Origin: JAIXWP01 sp965247015
GTDB lineage: Bacteria > Bacteroidota > Bacteroidia > Flavobacteriales_D > Sanyastnellaceae
Assembly: GCA_965247015.1 (NCBI GenBank)
Contig: CBDFGG010000003.1
Span: forward strand, 186,001-250,000
DNA: 64,000 bases
Direction: 5' to 3'
A program made the translations under genes and the position numbers. Of this stretch, positions 8,995-17,992 are shown piece after piece (the first letter of the stretch is position 1; each line of letters starts with the position of its first letter). The notes under the pieces were generated by a model. It was not told where the DNA came from. It searched no databases and saw nothing but the letters and a program-made list of their open reading frames with translations.

Positions 8995-9969
8995 TTGTCA
9001 ACATTGATACATACCCTAAAGCTCACAAGGCCAATTAATCTCGCCATTGTAGCGCTCACCATGTACGTGTTGAGAATATTTATTATTAAAGCTCAGCTTA
9101 CAGCCACTTGTCAAGACTTACACCTCCAAATCAGCGAGTTAGATTTTTTTCTGTCGGTTTTAGTGGTGGTTTTGCTCACCGCTGGAGGAAATATCATCAA
9201 TGACTATTTTGATGTAAAAGTTGATAAAATCAACAAACCAGAGCGAGTCATCATTGGTAAGACTGTTAAAAGAAGAGTTGCAATGGTCTTGCACCAAGGG
9301 TTTAATATCGTGGCGGTTGCCATTTCCTTCTACTTATGTTGGAAATACAAATTTTGGTGGCCTTTGGCCATTCCAATTCTCGTTGCCACACTCCTATGGT
9401 GGTATAGTCCGATTTTCAAAAAAATGAGCTTTATAGGCAATCTGGTGGTTGCCATATGCGTGAGCATTGTGCCTATTTGGGCAGCTATTTTTGAATTACA
9501 TCAACAAGTTGTTTTAAATCACCTTGATCTCTTTCAAAACGGCCGTGTGAATGGAATGCTGCTTTGGATACTCACTTACGCGGGATTTGCATTCCTCCTA
9601 TCGCTTTCGAGAGAAGCCATAAAGGATTTAGAAGACCTTGAGGGCGATAAAGAAGGCGAATACAAGACAATGCCTATTATCCAAGGAGAGACGTTTACAA
9701 AGCACTATGCTTCGGTGCTGATGGCCATCACTGTAGGGCTTACTATTTTCCTTTTTTACAAGACGGGATTGGAATGGAAAAAAGACACCACTGCAAGTCT
9801 ATTACTTTTAGCTTGCACTATTCTTCCTGGTTTGGTAACAATTATTTTTTCTTCTTTTTCAAAAAGAAAAAAACACTACACCATTGCGAGTGCAAGTGCT
9901 AAGTTGACCATGGCCGGTGGACTTGTCCTTTGTATTCTTGCTGGAACGTATATCTGGGTGTGTTCTTAA
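8995..9969 (+). CDS. UbiA-family prenyltransferase
   Basis: About 324 aa, polytopic. The first aspartate-rich motif is NDYFDVKVDKINKPER and the second is KDLEDLEGDKEGEYKTMPI, the magnesium-pyrophosphate sites of UbiA enzymes; the DxxNKPERVI form resembles geranylgeranylglycerol-phosphate geranylgeranyltransferase. Roughly nine membrane helices are visible. The start is uncertain: homologous sequence begins at LKLTRPINL, preceded only by TTG codons at 8995 and 9004, while upstream codons in frame would overlap the divergent gene. The acceptor (lipid, quinone precursor or haem) cannot be read. It overlaps the convergent transporter by four bases. Confidence 0.8.
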   Translation: MSTLIHTLKLTRPINLAIVALTMYVLRIFIIKAQLTATCQDLHLQISELDFFLSVLVVVLLTAGGNIINDYFDVKVDKINKPERVIIGKTVKRRVAMVLHQGFNIVAVAISFYLCWKYKFWWPLAIPILVATLLWWYSPIFKKMSFIGNLVVAICVSIVPIWAAIFELHQQVVLNHLDLFQNGRVNGMLLWILTYAGFAFLLSLSREAIKDLEDLEGDKEGEYKTMPIIQGETFTKHYASVLMAITVGLTIFLFYKTGLEWKKDTTASLLLLACTILPGLVTIIFSSFSKRKKHYTIASASAKLTMAGGLVLCILAGTYIWVCS

Positions 9970-11357
9970 ACTAAGAACTTCTTCCCTGGAACGTCAGACT
10001 CTTTTTTCGGAACTAGAAGCACCAATAAAAATCCTATCACGAAGAAGGTAATCAGCGCTAAAATCGAAGCGCGCATACTTCCGAAAAAGCCTTCTAAGAA
10101 TCCGAAGCTGAGGAGACCTATAATCAAACCGACTTTCTCTGTGACATCATAAAAAGAGAAATAAGAAGCGTGATCATTTGTTTCTGGTAAAAACTTAGAG
10201 TACGTGCTTCTAGCCAATGATTGCGTTCCACCCATCACGAATCCGATACATCCCGCAGCAATGTAAAATGTGAGTGGTGTAGTAACAATTGCATACGCAT
10301 ATAAGCACACTAATGCCCAAAACGCAAGCGCAATTTTTAATGTCAAAAGATTGGATAATTTTCTAGATAAGTAAGAGAAGAAATAAGCCCCTGGAATTGC
10401 AATCAATTGAACCAAGATTACTGCTACAATCAATTGACCTGATTTTAACCCTCTCACCATCTGCCCTGTCTCATCGAATTGATATACTTCTTTTGTACCA
10501 AAGAGAGAAGCCATTTGCATAATCGTTTGAACCCCCATGCTAAATACAAAAAATGCGATGAGGTATCGGCGAAGACGAGTCGTAGTGTTTAATTCATTCC
10601 ATACATTTCTCAACTCCAAAAAGCCCTTTTTCAAAACTCCTTTTTCCTTTGGTCTTGCTACTTTATGATCTTTCAAATGATAGAATGTGATTTGCGCAAA
10701 ACCGGCCCACCAAATTCCAACTGTAACGAATGACCACTTTGCAGGAATGTCCAGCACTTGAATCATCACTAGGTTGATCACCAATAATATGATACTACCG
10801 ATGTACCCCATGCTATATCCTTTCGCGCTGAGTTTATCCTGATCAGCAGGCTCGGCCAATTCTGGTAAGAACGAATTGCTAAACGCATAACTCACCCAAA
10901 ATCCTACGCATGCAAAAACAACACTGAGCATGCTCGCCTCAAAGTGATTCATATCGAAGAAAAACAATGATGCACATGAGAGGCTTCCGAGGTAGCAGAA
11001 TGTTTGCATGAACACTTTCTTCTTTCCCAAATAGTCGGCTAGACCAGATAGCATAGGAGAAACAATACATACTATAGCCATCCCCAATGCTAATGCATAA
11101 GATAACACTTCGGTATTCTTGAAGATATGTCCAAATAACAACACATCGTCTTCCGCGGCCTTTCCTTCAAATTGATACTTGGCGGTGACCGCTGTGTAGA
11201 AAATTGGAAATATAGCAGTACCGATAACAAGGTTGTAGGTAGAGTTGGCCCAATCATACATGGTCCAAGCGTTTTGAGCTTTCTTATTCCCTTTAATAGA
11301 GGGTGTACTTGCGTGTGGTGTGTCCAAAATCATGCAACGAACATAAGAAGAAAACAC
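9966..11357 (-). CDS. MFS transporter, UMF1 (Atg22-like) family
   Basis: 463 aa with about twelve membrane helices. The N-terminal NAWTMYDWANSTYNLVIGTAIFP segment (about residues 27-49) is the UMF1 signature; a long central loop (about 235-260) separates the two six-helix halves. These inner-membrane proteins are thought to export small solutes such as amino acids, by analogy with Atg22; the substrate is unknown. A second Met at residue 9 is an alternative start. Upstream it is divergent from the LhgO-like oxidase. Confidence 0.85.
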   Translation of the reverse strand: MFSSYVRCMILDTPHASTPSIKGNKKAQNAWTMYDWANSTYNLVIGTAIFPIFYTAVTAKYQFEGKAAEDDVLLFGHIFKNTEVLSYALALGMAIVCIVSPMLSGLADYLGKKKVFMQTFCYLGSLSCASLFFFDMNHFEASMLSVVFACVGFWVSYAFSNSFLPELAEPADQDKLSAKGYSMGYIGSIILLVINLVMIQVLDIPAKWSFVTVGIWWAGFAQITFYHLKDHKVARPKEKGVLKKGFLELRNVWNELNTTTRLRRYLIAFFVFSMGVQTIMQMASLFGTKEVYQFDETGQMVRGLKSGQLIVAVILVQLIAIPGAYFFSYLSRKLSNLLTLKIALAFWALVCLYAYAIVTTPLTFYIAAGCIGFVMGGTQSLARSTYSKFLPETNDHASYFSFYDVTEKVGLIIGLLSFGFLEGFFGSMRASILALITFFVIGFLLVLLVPKKESDVPGKKFLV

Positions 11358-11394
11358 TGAAATAGTTTAGGGTCCGCAATTGTATATTCGCATC

Positions 11395-12618
11395 GTGGAA
11401 AATAATTATGACATCATCATCGTAGGCGGTGGCATTGTAGGTGCTGCTACCTTATACAAGTTGCAAAAAAGCAATCCAAAATTGCGTCTTCTTTTACTTG
11501 AAAAAGAAAAAGGACTAGCGGATCATCAAACAGGAAATAATAGTGGAGTGATTCATAGTGGCATCTACTACAAGCCAGGATCATTGAAAGCCATCAACTG
11601 TGTGAATGGTCGTCGTGAATTAGTGGCATTTGCAAAAGAGCATGGCGTAAAACATGACATCTGTGGCAAGCTCATCGTTGCCATGGATGAATCAGAATTG
11701 CCCCAGCTCGATAAAATTTTTGAAACTGGTCTTCAAAATGGTATTGAAGACATGCGCAAAGTAACCGCTGCCGAGATCAAAGAAATCGAGCCTTATTGCA
11801 CTGGAATAGCTGGCATACATGTGGGTTGTACAGGCATTATCGACTTCAGAGGTGCCACTGAAAAGATGGCAGCTCTTGCGGTTGAGATGAATCCAAAGAC
11901 AGAAGTTCATACACAAGAAGAAGCATTGAGTTTTGAAAAACAAAATGATCTTCAACGAGTAGTAACAACCAAAGGACTTTATACCTGTAAAAAAATCATT
12001 TTCTGCGGTGGACTTCAAGCCGATCGTTTGGCAAGAAAAGATGGGGTTCAGTTGAAGGAAAAAGTAGTTGGTTTCCGAGGTGATTATTACGAGCTCACTG
12101 ATCAGGCTAAGCATAAAGTAAAGCACTTGATCTACCCTGTTCCCAATCCAGACTTCCCTTTCCTTGGTGTGCATTTCACGCGCATGACGGATGGTTCTAT
12201 CGAATGCGGCCCCAATGCAGTGTTCACGTTTAAGCGCGAAGGATATTGTAAAACTGATTTTAGTTTGCGCGATACCATTGACGCTTTGACTTACAAGGGT
12301 ACTTGGAAGTTATTCTTTAAGAATATGAAGTTTGGTATTGATGAATATCGTCGCGCATTTTCAAAGAGATTATTCTTGAAAACACTTCAACGCCTAGTAC
12401 CAAGTTTAACGATGGATGATATTCATCCGGGTCGTGCGGGAGTGCGTGCTCTTCTGCTGCGTGAAGATGGAGATACAAGAGATGATTTCAGAATAGAATA
12501 TACAGATCACAGCATACACGTATTGAACGCACCTTCTCCAGCTGCTACTGCATGTCTTGCAATTGGGCAACAAGTGGCTGAAATGGCCGAACAACATTTC
12601 AATATCAAAACATGGTAA
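11395..12618 (+). CDS. lhgO: L-2-hydroxyglutarate oxidase
   Basis: About 407 aa FAD enzyme. The dinucleotide fold starts at IIIVGGGIVGAAT; NNSGVIHSGIYY (about 50) and the C-terminal HPGRAGVRA/NAPSPAATACLAIG motifs are those of LhgO/L2HGDH. It oxidises L-2-hydroxyglutarate to 2-oxoglutarate, passing electrons to the quinone pool, and acts in metabolite repair. A GTG at 11395 directly precedes the FAD motif and is preferred over TTG at 11380. Confidence 0.9.
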   Translation: MENNYDIIIVGGGIVGAATLYKLQKSNPKLRLLLLEKEKGLADHQTGNNSGVIHSGIYYKPGSLKAINCVNGRRELVAFAKEHGVKHDICGKLIVAMDESELPQLDKIFETGLQNGIEDMRKVTAAEIKEIEPYCTGIAGIHVGCTGIIDFRGATEKMAALAVEMNPKTEVHTQEEALSFEKQNDLQRVVTTKGLYTCKKIIFCGGLQADRLARKDGVQLKEKVVGFRGDYYELTDQAKHKVKHLIYPVPNPDFPFLGVHFTRMTDGSIECGPNAVFTFKREGYCKTDFSLRDTIDALTYKGTWKLFFKNMKFGIDEYRRAFSKRLFLKTLQRLVPSLTMDDIHPGRAGVRALLLREDGDTRDDFRIEYTDHSIHVLNAPSPAATACLAIGQQVAEMAEQHFNIKTW

Positions 12619-12621
12619 ACC

Positions 12622-12784
12622 GCGTTGTTAAGCAACGCATAAGATATAGGATATTCAAATAGGGAAACCACTTGAATGACCGACATCTTTGTCACGGTTG
12701 AAGTATGAGTGCTCAAGCACTCAAACGGGTCTCCTGACTTATGATGTAGTACGATTAAGGATCTCAAACGTGGGATCCTTTTTC
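12622..12784 (+). ncRNA. Candidate structured RNA between lhgO and a SpoIIE gene
   Basis: A 250-base gap without a gene holds four successive inverted repeats: GCGTTG/CAACGC (12622-12638), ACCGACA/TGT(CA)CGGT (about 12680-12697), a perfect GAGTGCT-CA-AGCACTC (12707-12722) and a final hairpin before a T-rich run (12757-12784). The spacing looks like a folded transcript ending in an intrinsic terminator. I do not recognise the family; it may simply be the structured 3' untranslated region of lhgO. Confidence 0.35.
12757..12784 (+). terminator. Intrinsic terminator after lhgO
   Basis: AAGGATC (12757-12763) pairs with GATCCTT (12774-12780) and is followed by TTTCTTTT on the plus strand. Confidence 0.7.
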
Positions 12785-12869
12785 TTTTAATACTCACTAG
12801 GTGAGTGGAATGAAACTAAAGCCCTCCTATTGACGTATATAAGCCCCTGTTTAAGAAATATCCCCACCC

Positions 12870-14963
12870 GTGAAATCTACCTTAAGAAAATTTATTGGAC
12901 CGTCGCTATTAGCTGCGCCGTTAATTGGCTTGGCAATAATGGCTATCATTTGGTCCTACACTCGCAGTGATTCTGGAGGGTCTGCTCACAAAATCCGAGG
13001 AGAACAGGTATCTATCTTAATTGACGAAACCAGAGAGCTAGATGTTTACGACATCGAACGCTTACCAAAGGAAGAATTCACTCAACTTGAAAATGAACAG
13101 GTTCCGAATTTTGGATTTAGCAGAGCAAATATTTGGCTCAAATTCAAAGTAGATGGCAGAATTCATCAAAAGGGAAATTATATTTTAGAGATTAAAAATC
13201 CGGTACTCGACAAGGTCGAGCTTTATGAGTTTCAAACGACAGAAATGAATGAGGTGGGAGAAACCGGCGATCTTCTTCCATTCAAATCAAGAGATCTCGA
13301 ACACCGCAATTACCGCTTCCGAGTAGTTGTACCTCCATTGTCCGAAAAGGAATTTTATTTGATGGTAAATAGTGGTGGTGAACAACTTCATGTCCCCATG
13401 TTGATGTGGACAGCAGAGAATGTTGAAAAGGCCGATCTTACCGATCAATTGTTAATTGGAACCTACTTCGGAATTATCCTCTTCGTTCTATTATTCAATT
13501 TATTTATCTATATTATTCTAAGAGAAAAAAGCAACTTGTATTATGTACAATACAACATGATGCTTTTGTTTTTGCAGTTCTCTTTAACAGGATACTCATT
13601 TCAATTTCTATGGCCAGATAGTCCTTACTTAGCCAACGTTTCGACTCCTTTCTTCGCATCCGTCGCTGTATATGCACTACTTAAATTTAGCCAGTACTTC
13701 TTAGAACTAGATAGTTTTTTCCCTCGCGTCAATAAGGTTTTCCAAATCTTAGGTTATATCATTTTAATGAATGCAGGGCTAGCATTGTTCAACACTCAAC
13801 CATTGTTGTATATATCGGTTGTCGGCGTGAATCTACTCACCTTGTTGCTCAATTTTGTGATCGTTCCTGTAGCTATAGGAGTGCTTCGAAAAGGTTATCA
13901 ACCAGCAAAGTTTTTCTTAGCAGCATTCATTGTACTAGTGCTTACAGTATTTGGATTTATAAGTACCAATCTCGGTTTCATTCAAAATGATTTCTTCTCT
14001 CAATACGGTCTTTTGATTGGAAGTGCAACAGAAGTTATTCTTCTCTCCTTCGCGATTGTAGATCGATTCAAGAGCTTTAAAGATGAGGCATTGGATAATC
14101 TTCAAGCACTCAATAAACTTCAACAAGAGCAAAATCAAATGCTCGAGAAAAAAGTAGAAGAGCGCACTGAAGAATTATTGGAACAACAAAAAGAAATTCT
14201 CTCAAGTATTCGATATGCAGAACGAATACAAAGAAATATTCTTCCATCGGAAGCTTCGATGGCGAGATTATTCCCCGAAAGCTTTGTTTACTATCGCCCG
14301 AAGGATATTATCAGTGGTGATTTCTACTGGATTTCAGAACAAAAAAATAGTTTTGAAGTGCAGAACTTACTTCGCTTTGCTATTGGAGACTGCACCGGAC
14401 ACGGCGTACCTGGCGCGATGATGAGCATCCTTGGATTCAATTTGGTAAGAGAAGCTTATGAGCATTTACCAAAAGGTAGTCCAGCGGAGATTCTTGAAGA
14501 GATGGACAAACTACTCTTCAATGCACTAAATAGTGGTGCTTATGAGTATGCAGCAGACGGAATGGATATTGTGATGTGCCATGTTGATTTGACTACGAAT
14601 AAGCTTCACATGGCTGGAGCGAATACAGGAGTTCATATTTGGAGAAATGGAGAAATCATTAGTTTGAGAGGTACGCGTAGGCCTCTAGGCTTGATGAATG
14701 AAAAAAGTAAAAGAGCCTTTGAAAACAATGAATTTCAGCTTGAAAAAGGGGATATCATCTATTCTACCACCGATGGATATGTCGATCAATTTGGTGGTGA
14801 GCTAGGCAAAAAATTAAAGCAAAGTGGCATGAATAGTTTGCTCACCGAGCTTGGCTATTTAGACCTTGCTTCACAAAAAGCAAAGCTCCATCATTTCATG
14901 GAAGAATGGAAAGGAGAGCTCGAACAGATTGATGATATCTGTGTAGTAGGTATTCGATACTAA
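12870..14963 (+). CDS. 7TM-DISM receptor with SpoIIE serine phosphatase domain
   Basis: 697 aa. One N-terminal membrane helix (about 12-30), a DISMED2 extracellular sensor (about 45-175), a seven-helix 7TMR-DISM region (about 190-395), a short coiled coil (about 405-450) and a PP2C/SpoIIE domain (about 455-697) with GDFYW, GDCTGHGVPGAMMS (about 505) and DGYVDQFGG. It would sense an extracytoplasmic ligand and dephosphorylate a partner, typically an anti-sigma-antagonist; no such partner is adjacent. The start is GTG at 12870. It overlaps the convergent oxyR gene by four bases. Confidence 0.88.
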   Translation: MKSTLRKFIGPSLLAAPLIGLAIMAIIWSYTRSDSGGSAHKIRGEQVSILIDETRELDVYDIERLPKEEFTQLENEQVPNFGFSRANIWLKFKVDGRIHQKGNYILEIKNPVLDKVELYEFQTTEMNEVGETGDLLPFKSRDLEHRNYRFRVVVPPLSEKEFYLMVNSGGEQLHVPMLMWTAENVEKADLTDQLLIGTYFGIILFVLLFNLFIYIILREKSNLYYVQYNMMLLFLQFSLTGYSFQFLWPDSPYLANVSTPFFASVAVYALLKFSQYFLELDSFFPRVNKVFQILGYIILMNAGLALFNTQPLLYISVVGVNLLTLLLNFVIVPVAIGVLRKGYQPAKFFLAAFIVLVLTVFGFISTNLGFIQNDFFSQYGLLIGSATEVILLSFAIVDRFKSFKDEALDNLQALNKLQQEQNQMLEKKVEERTEELLEQQKEILSSIRYAERIQRNILPSEASMARLFPESFVYYRPKDIISGDFYWISEQKNSFEVQNLLRFAIGDCTGHGVPGAMMSILGFNLVREAYEHLPKGSPAEILEEMDKLLFNALNSGAYEYAADGMDIVMCHVDLTTNKLHMAGANTGVHIWRNGEIISLRGTRRPLGLMNEKSKRAFENNEFQLEKGDIIYSTTDGYVDQFGGELGKKLKQSGMNSLLTELGYLDLASQKAKLHHFMEEWKGELEQIDDICVVGIRY

Positions 14964-15901
14964 GATTCGAGACTCGTAATTTCACCTCGTTGATAGTCCT
15001 TCATCTCTTCTGGAATTGCGGCAAGAATATGCTCGCACATCGCATCAATTAATCGGCGCTTTGAATAAAGTCGGTAAGTGATAAGGCTTATCTCTCGCAC
15101 TGGAGCCGGTTGTTGGAAAAAACGAATTTTTTCAAGTTGTGTCTTATCCATATCGCGGAGGGCGAGTTCAGGGATAACTGTTACACCTTGATTGAAGTCC
15201 ACCATTTTCTTTAGTGTTTCAATACTTCCCGCTTCATAATCAAGTTGTCGTCCTTCTGATTGTGTTGGTCGAAGTGAGCAAAGATTCATTACTTGTGCGC
15301 GCAAGCAATGCCCTTCTTCGAGGAGCCACAATCTATTTACATCAATGTCTTCTTGAAGCACGAAGCGCTTTTGCATGATCGATTCATCTTTCGAACTGTA
15401 GACTACAAATTGCTCGTAAAACAATGGGTTTTCTAGAATCGCAGGATCACCGAGGGGAGTTGCAAGTAGCGCTGCATCCAAGACATTGTGCTTAATTTTC
15501 TCGATAATTTGTTCTGTAGTATTCTCATGCACTTTCACCCGCACTCCCGGGAATGCTTTTAAAAATGACGGCAAAAAGAGGGGCAATAAATAAGGTGCTA
15601 AAGTTGGGATGACTCCCAATTTAATTTCACCCGTCACCTCCCCTTTCAATTCAGAAACTATTTCTTTCATTCGCCCCGCTTCGCTAAGTACCGCTCTTGC
15701 TTGCGCAATGATCAATTCGCCGGCTTCAGTAGGAACAACGGGCTGTCTGCTTCGATCAAAAATTTGCACATCGAGTTCTTCTTCCAATTTTCGAATCATC
15801 ATACTCAAAGTAGGTTGCGTCACGAAGCACTTGTCCGCTGCAGTAGCGAAATGTCGAAACGTATCTACCGCCACGATGTATTCTAATTGTTGAAGATTCA
15901 T
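14960..15901 (-). CDS. oxyR: Peroxide-sensing LysR regulator OxyR
   Basis: 313 aa. N-terminal LysR helix-turn-helix (MNLQQLEYIVAV, residues 1-60) and a substrate-binding-like effector domain. EEGHCLRAQVMNLC places two cysteines at 199 and 208, the same spacing and numbering as the peroxide-oxidised disulfide of OxyR. It activates antioxidant genes on H2O2. The ATG at 15901 begins the conserved MNLQQLEY. It is divergent from the YHS/DoxX pair 83 bases away, which it may control. Confidence 0.92.
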   Translation of the reverse strand: MNLQQLEYIVAVDTFRHFATAADKCFVTQPTLSMMIRKLEEELDVQIFDRSRQPVVPTEAGELIIAQARAVLSEAGRMKEIVSELKGEVTGEIKLGVIPTLAPYLLPLFLPSFLKAFPGVRVKVHENTTEQIIEKIKHNVLDAALLATPLGDPAILENPLFYEQFVVYSSKDESIMQKRFVLQEDIDVNRLWLLEEGHCLRAQVMNLCSLRPTQSEGRQLDYEAGSIETLKKMVDFNQGVTVIPELALRDMDKTQLEKIRFFQQPAPVREISLITYRLYSKRRLIDAMCEHILAAIPEEMKDYQRGEITSLES

Positions 15902-15984
15902 AGAGCGAAGATACAAACCTATCCTGAAACGATGTAAGGATGACAAATCATACACGTCCTATGCGCATAAATCACTACTACAAG

Positions 15985-16434
15985 ATGAAATCAATTCTTG
16001 CGCTTTTACTTTTATTAGTGCTAACCACAGCGCATTCACAATCCAACCTGAATCTAACAAAAGGACTCGCTATCAGCGGATATGACCCAGTATCTTATTT
16101 TACTTCCCAGGGTCCAGTCTTAGGAGATTCCTCTTTTCAACTAGAATATCAAGGAGCGAAATATCAATTTGCTTCAGAAAAAAACAAGCAAACTTTCCAA
16201 GCATCACCAGAATCTTTTCTTCCTGAGTTTGGCGGCTGGTGTGCTTATGCCATGGGTGAAGATGGAAGCAAAGTCAAAATCAATCCCACTAGCTTTAAAA
16301 TTCTTGATGGCAAACTTTATCTGTTTTATAAAACTTCAAGAGTGGATACGCTCAAACTGTGGAATAAAAATGAAAGTGAACTTTTAAATAAAGCAAATAA
16401 CTACTGGCAAAAAATAAATCAGAAAAAAAAATGA
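15985..16434 (+). CDS. Secreted YHS-domain protein
   Basis: 149 aa with a signal peptide (MKSILALLLLLVLTTAHS). The YHS domain is clear: LAISGYDPVSYF, YQFASEKNKQTFQASPESFLPEFGGWCAYAM, the usual metal-associated fold of about 45 residues. Such proteins are often next to redox or copper genes; no exact activity is known. It is divergent from oxyR and overlaps the DoxX gene by four bases (ATGA), which makes a peroxide-linked envelope role plausible. Confidence 0.8.
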   Translation: MKSILALLLLLVLTTAHSQSNLNLTKGLAISGYDPVSYFTSQGPVLGDSSFQLEYQGAKYQFASEKNKQTFQASPESFLPEFGGWCAYAMGEDGSKVKINPTSFKILDGKLYLFYKTSRVDTLKLWNKNESELLNKANNYWQKINQKKK

Positions 16435-16817
16435 AAACAAAACTGAGCTGGCTACTCCGTATCGCTGTAGCTGTAATATTTCTCCAAACCTTATACTTTA
16501 AATTTAGCGCTCATCCAGACAGCGTTTACATTTTCACCAAACTAGGTGCTGAACCAGCAGGAAGGATTTCATTGGGTATTCTCGAACTAATCACTGCTGT
16601 TTTAATTCTAGTACCTCGAACCAAAAATCTAGGAATTCTATTAAGCACTGGACTCATTCTCGGAGCAATAGGAAGCCACTTAGGACCATTAGGCATCGTT
16701 GTTCAGGGTGATGGAGGCAAAGTATTTTTTCTTGCTCTAGCGGTCTTTATTGCTTGTTTAATACTCATTGCTATTCACTTCAAGGAACTTCTTCATTTTC
16801 TCTCATTTAAAAAATAA
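16431..16817 (+). CDS. DoxX-family membrane protein
   Basis: 128 aa with four membrane helices and the DoxX/DoxD-like opening RIAVAVIFLQTLYFKFSAHPDSVYIFTKLG, followed by RISLGILELITAVLILVPR. DoxX-like proteins are small inner-membrane redox-associated proteins, in some bacteria part of an oxidoreductase complex. It is translationally coupled to the YHS gene, so the two likely work together. Confidence 0.8.
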   Translation: MKTKLSWLLRIAVAVIFLQTLYFKFSAHPDSVYIFTKLGAEPAGRISLGILELITAVLILVPRTKNLGILLSTGLILGAIGSHLGPLGIVVQGDGGKVFFLALAVFIACLILIAIHFKELLHFLSFKK

Positions 16818-16823
16818 TAGTGT

Positions 16824-17309
16824 ATGCTGTCAGCAGAAGCCATGCGCCCTCTTCTTGAATTAGAACGTAGTTTGACATTTCTCAACAATGATCAATACTC
16901 AGCACAACTAGCCGTTTTCAACAATGGAACCCTCGGACAACATTATCGTCATATCATTGAACTCTTTCAAATACTCATCAAGAGTTATGATACAGGAAAA
17001 ATAAATTATGATGATCGAGTGAGAGATCTAAGATTGGAAAATGACAACACATTTGCACTCGCATCCATTCAAGAAATTATTGCAAACATTACAAGACCTG
17101 ATAAAAGTTTGTACATTCAATCCTTGATGTTTGACGAGCATCCAGTGCCTTCTAGTTATAATAGAGAGTTGCTCTATAATATTGAGCACTGCATTCACCA
17201 TCAAGCGATGATTAAAATTGGATTTTCCGAACTTGATGTGCAGTCCTTAAATGCCCATTTTGGACTCGCAGCAAGCACTATAAAGTACAAAGAAGAATGT
17301 GCACGCTAA
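16824..17309 (+). CDS. DinB-like four-helix protein
   Basis: 161 aa, helical. GQHYRHIIELFQ (about 39-50) and the later NIEHCIHHQAMIKIGF segment supply the histidine positions of the DinB/YfiT metal-binding bundle. The family includes thiol-dependent S-transferases, but most members are uncharacterised. It overlaps the next gene by 13 bases. Confidence 0.7.
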   Translation: MLSAEAMRPLLELERSLTFLNNDQYSAQLAVFNNGTLGQHYRHIIELFQILIKSYDTGKINYDDRVRDLRLENDNTFALASIQEIIANITRPDKSLYIQSLMFDEHPVPSSYNRELLYNIEHCIHHQAMIKIGFSELDVQSLNAHFGLAASTIKYKEECAR

Positions 17310-17992
17310 CGATTTATAAAAATGCTGACCGACTCATCATCACTTCTAACAGAGATGAAGATCCGCGTCGCAATGCTTTCAATCGTTTCAGGAATGCAAT
17401 CAGCTCTCAAGGATGGGGCATGTTTCCTATAGACCCTGATTCAGACGGAACTTGGATTGGAATTAGCGAAAACGGCTCATTCTATTGCCTTCTAAACGGA
17501 GGCTTAGTGAAGCATAAAAGAAAATTACCCTATAAAAAAAGCAGGGGCACGCTTATTCCTATCTTATTAAACGACCCTCATTTTCTAAACTCTCCCGAGA
17601 TAAATTTTAATGACTACGAGCCATTCACTTTAGTAAGTGTAAAAAAATTATTCATCGAAGTGCATATTTGGACTGGAGAGGAAGTCATTGTACAATTAAA
17701 AACACTCGACGAAGTACACATGTGGTCGAGCGCTACGCTTTATGCAGAAACAGAACACGAGGAAAAGAAAAGATTATTTGAAAATAAGCTGAAGTCTTCT
17801 TTGCTAAATGAAGATGCCATTTTTCAATTACACGCAAACGAATTGAAATACGAGCATTCATGTCATCAGCCCAATGGTATTGTTAAAACCATCCAAGTAA
17901 TTCAACTTATCCTGGACAACCAACCAAAGCAACTAAAATCGCTCGACGTGATTACTAACTCTTTAAGAGAATATGATCTCACGAAGGAATGA
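17297..17992 (+). CDS. NRDE/TANGO2-family protein
   Basis: 231 aa beginning MCTLTIYKNADRLIITSNRDE, the NRDE motif that places a candidate N-terminal nucleophile cysteine at residue 2. TANGO2-like proteins have been linked to haem and lipid handling, with no settled reaction. It is embedded in a tightly packed run with the DinB-like and ATP-grasp genes (overlaps of 13 and 20 bases). Confidence 0.82.
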   Translation: MCTLTIYKNADRLIITSNRDEDPRRNAFNRFRNAISSQGWGMFPIDPDSDGTWIGISENGSFYCLLNGGLVKHKRKLPYKKSRGTLIPILLNDPHFLNSPEINFNDYEPFTLVSVKKLFIEVHIWTGEEVIVQLKTLDEVHMWSSATLYAETEHEEKKRLFENKLKSSLLNEDAIFQLHANELKYEHSCHQPNGIVKTIQVIQLILDNQPKQLKSLDVITNSLREYDLTKE

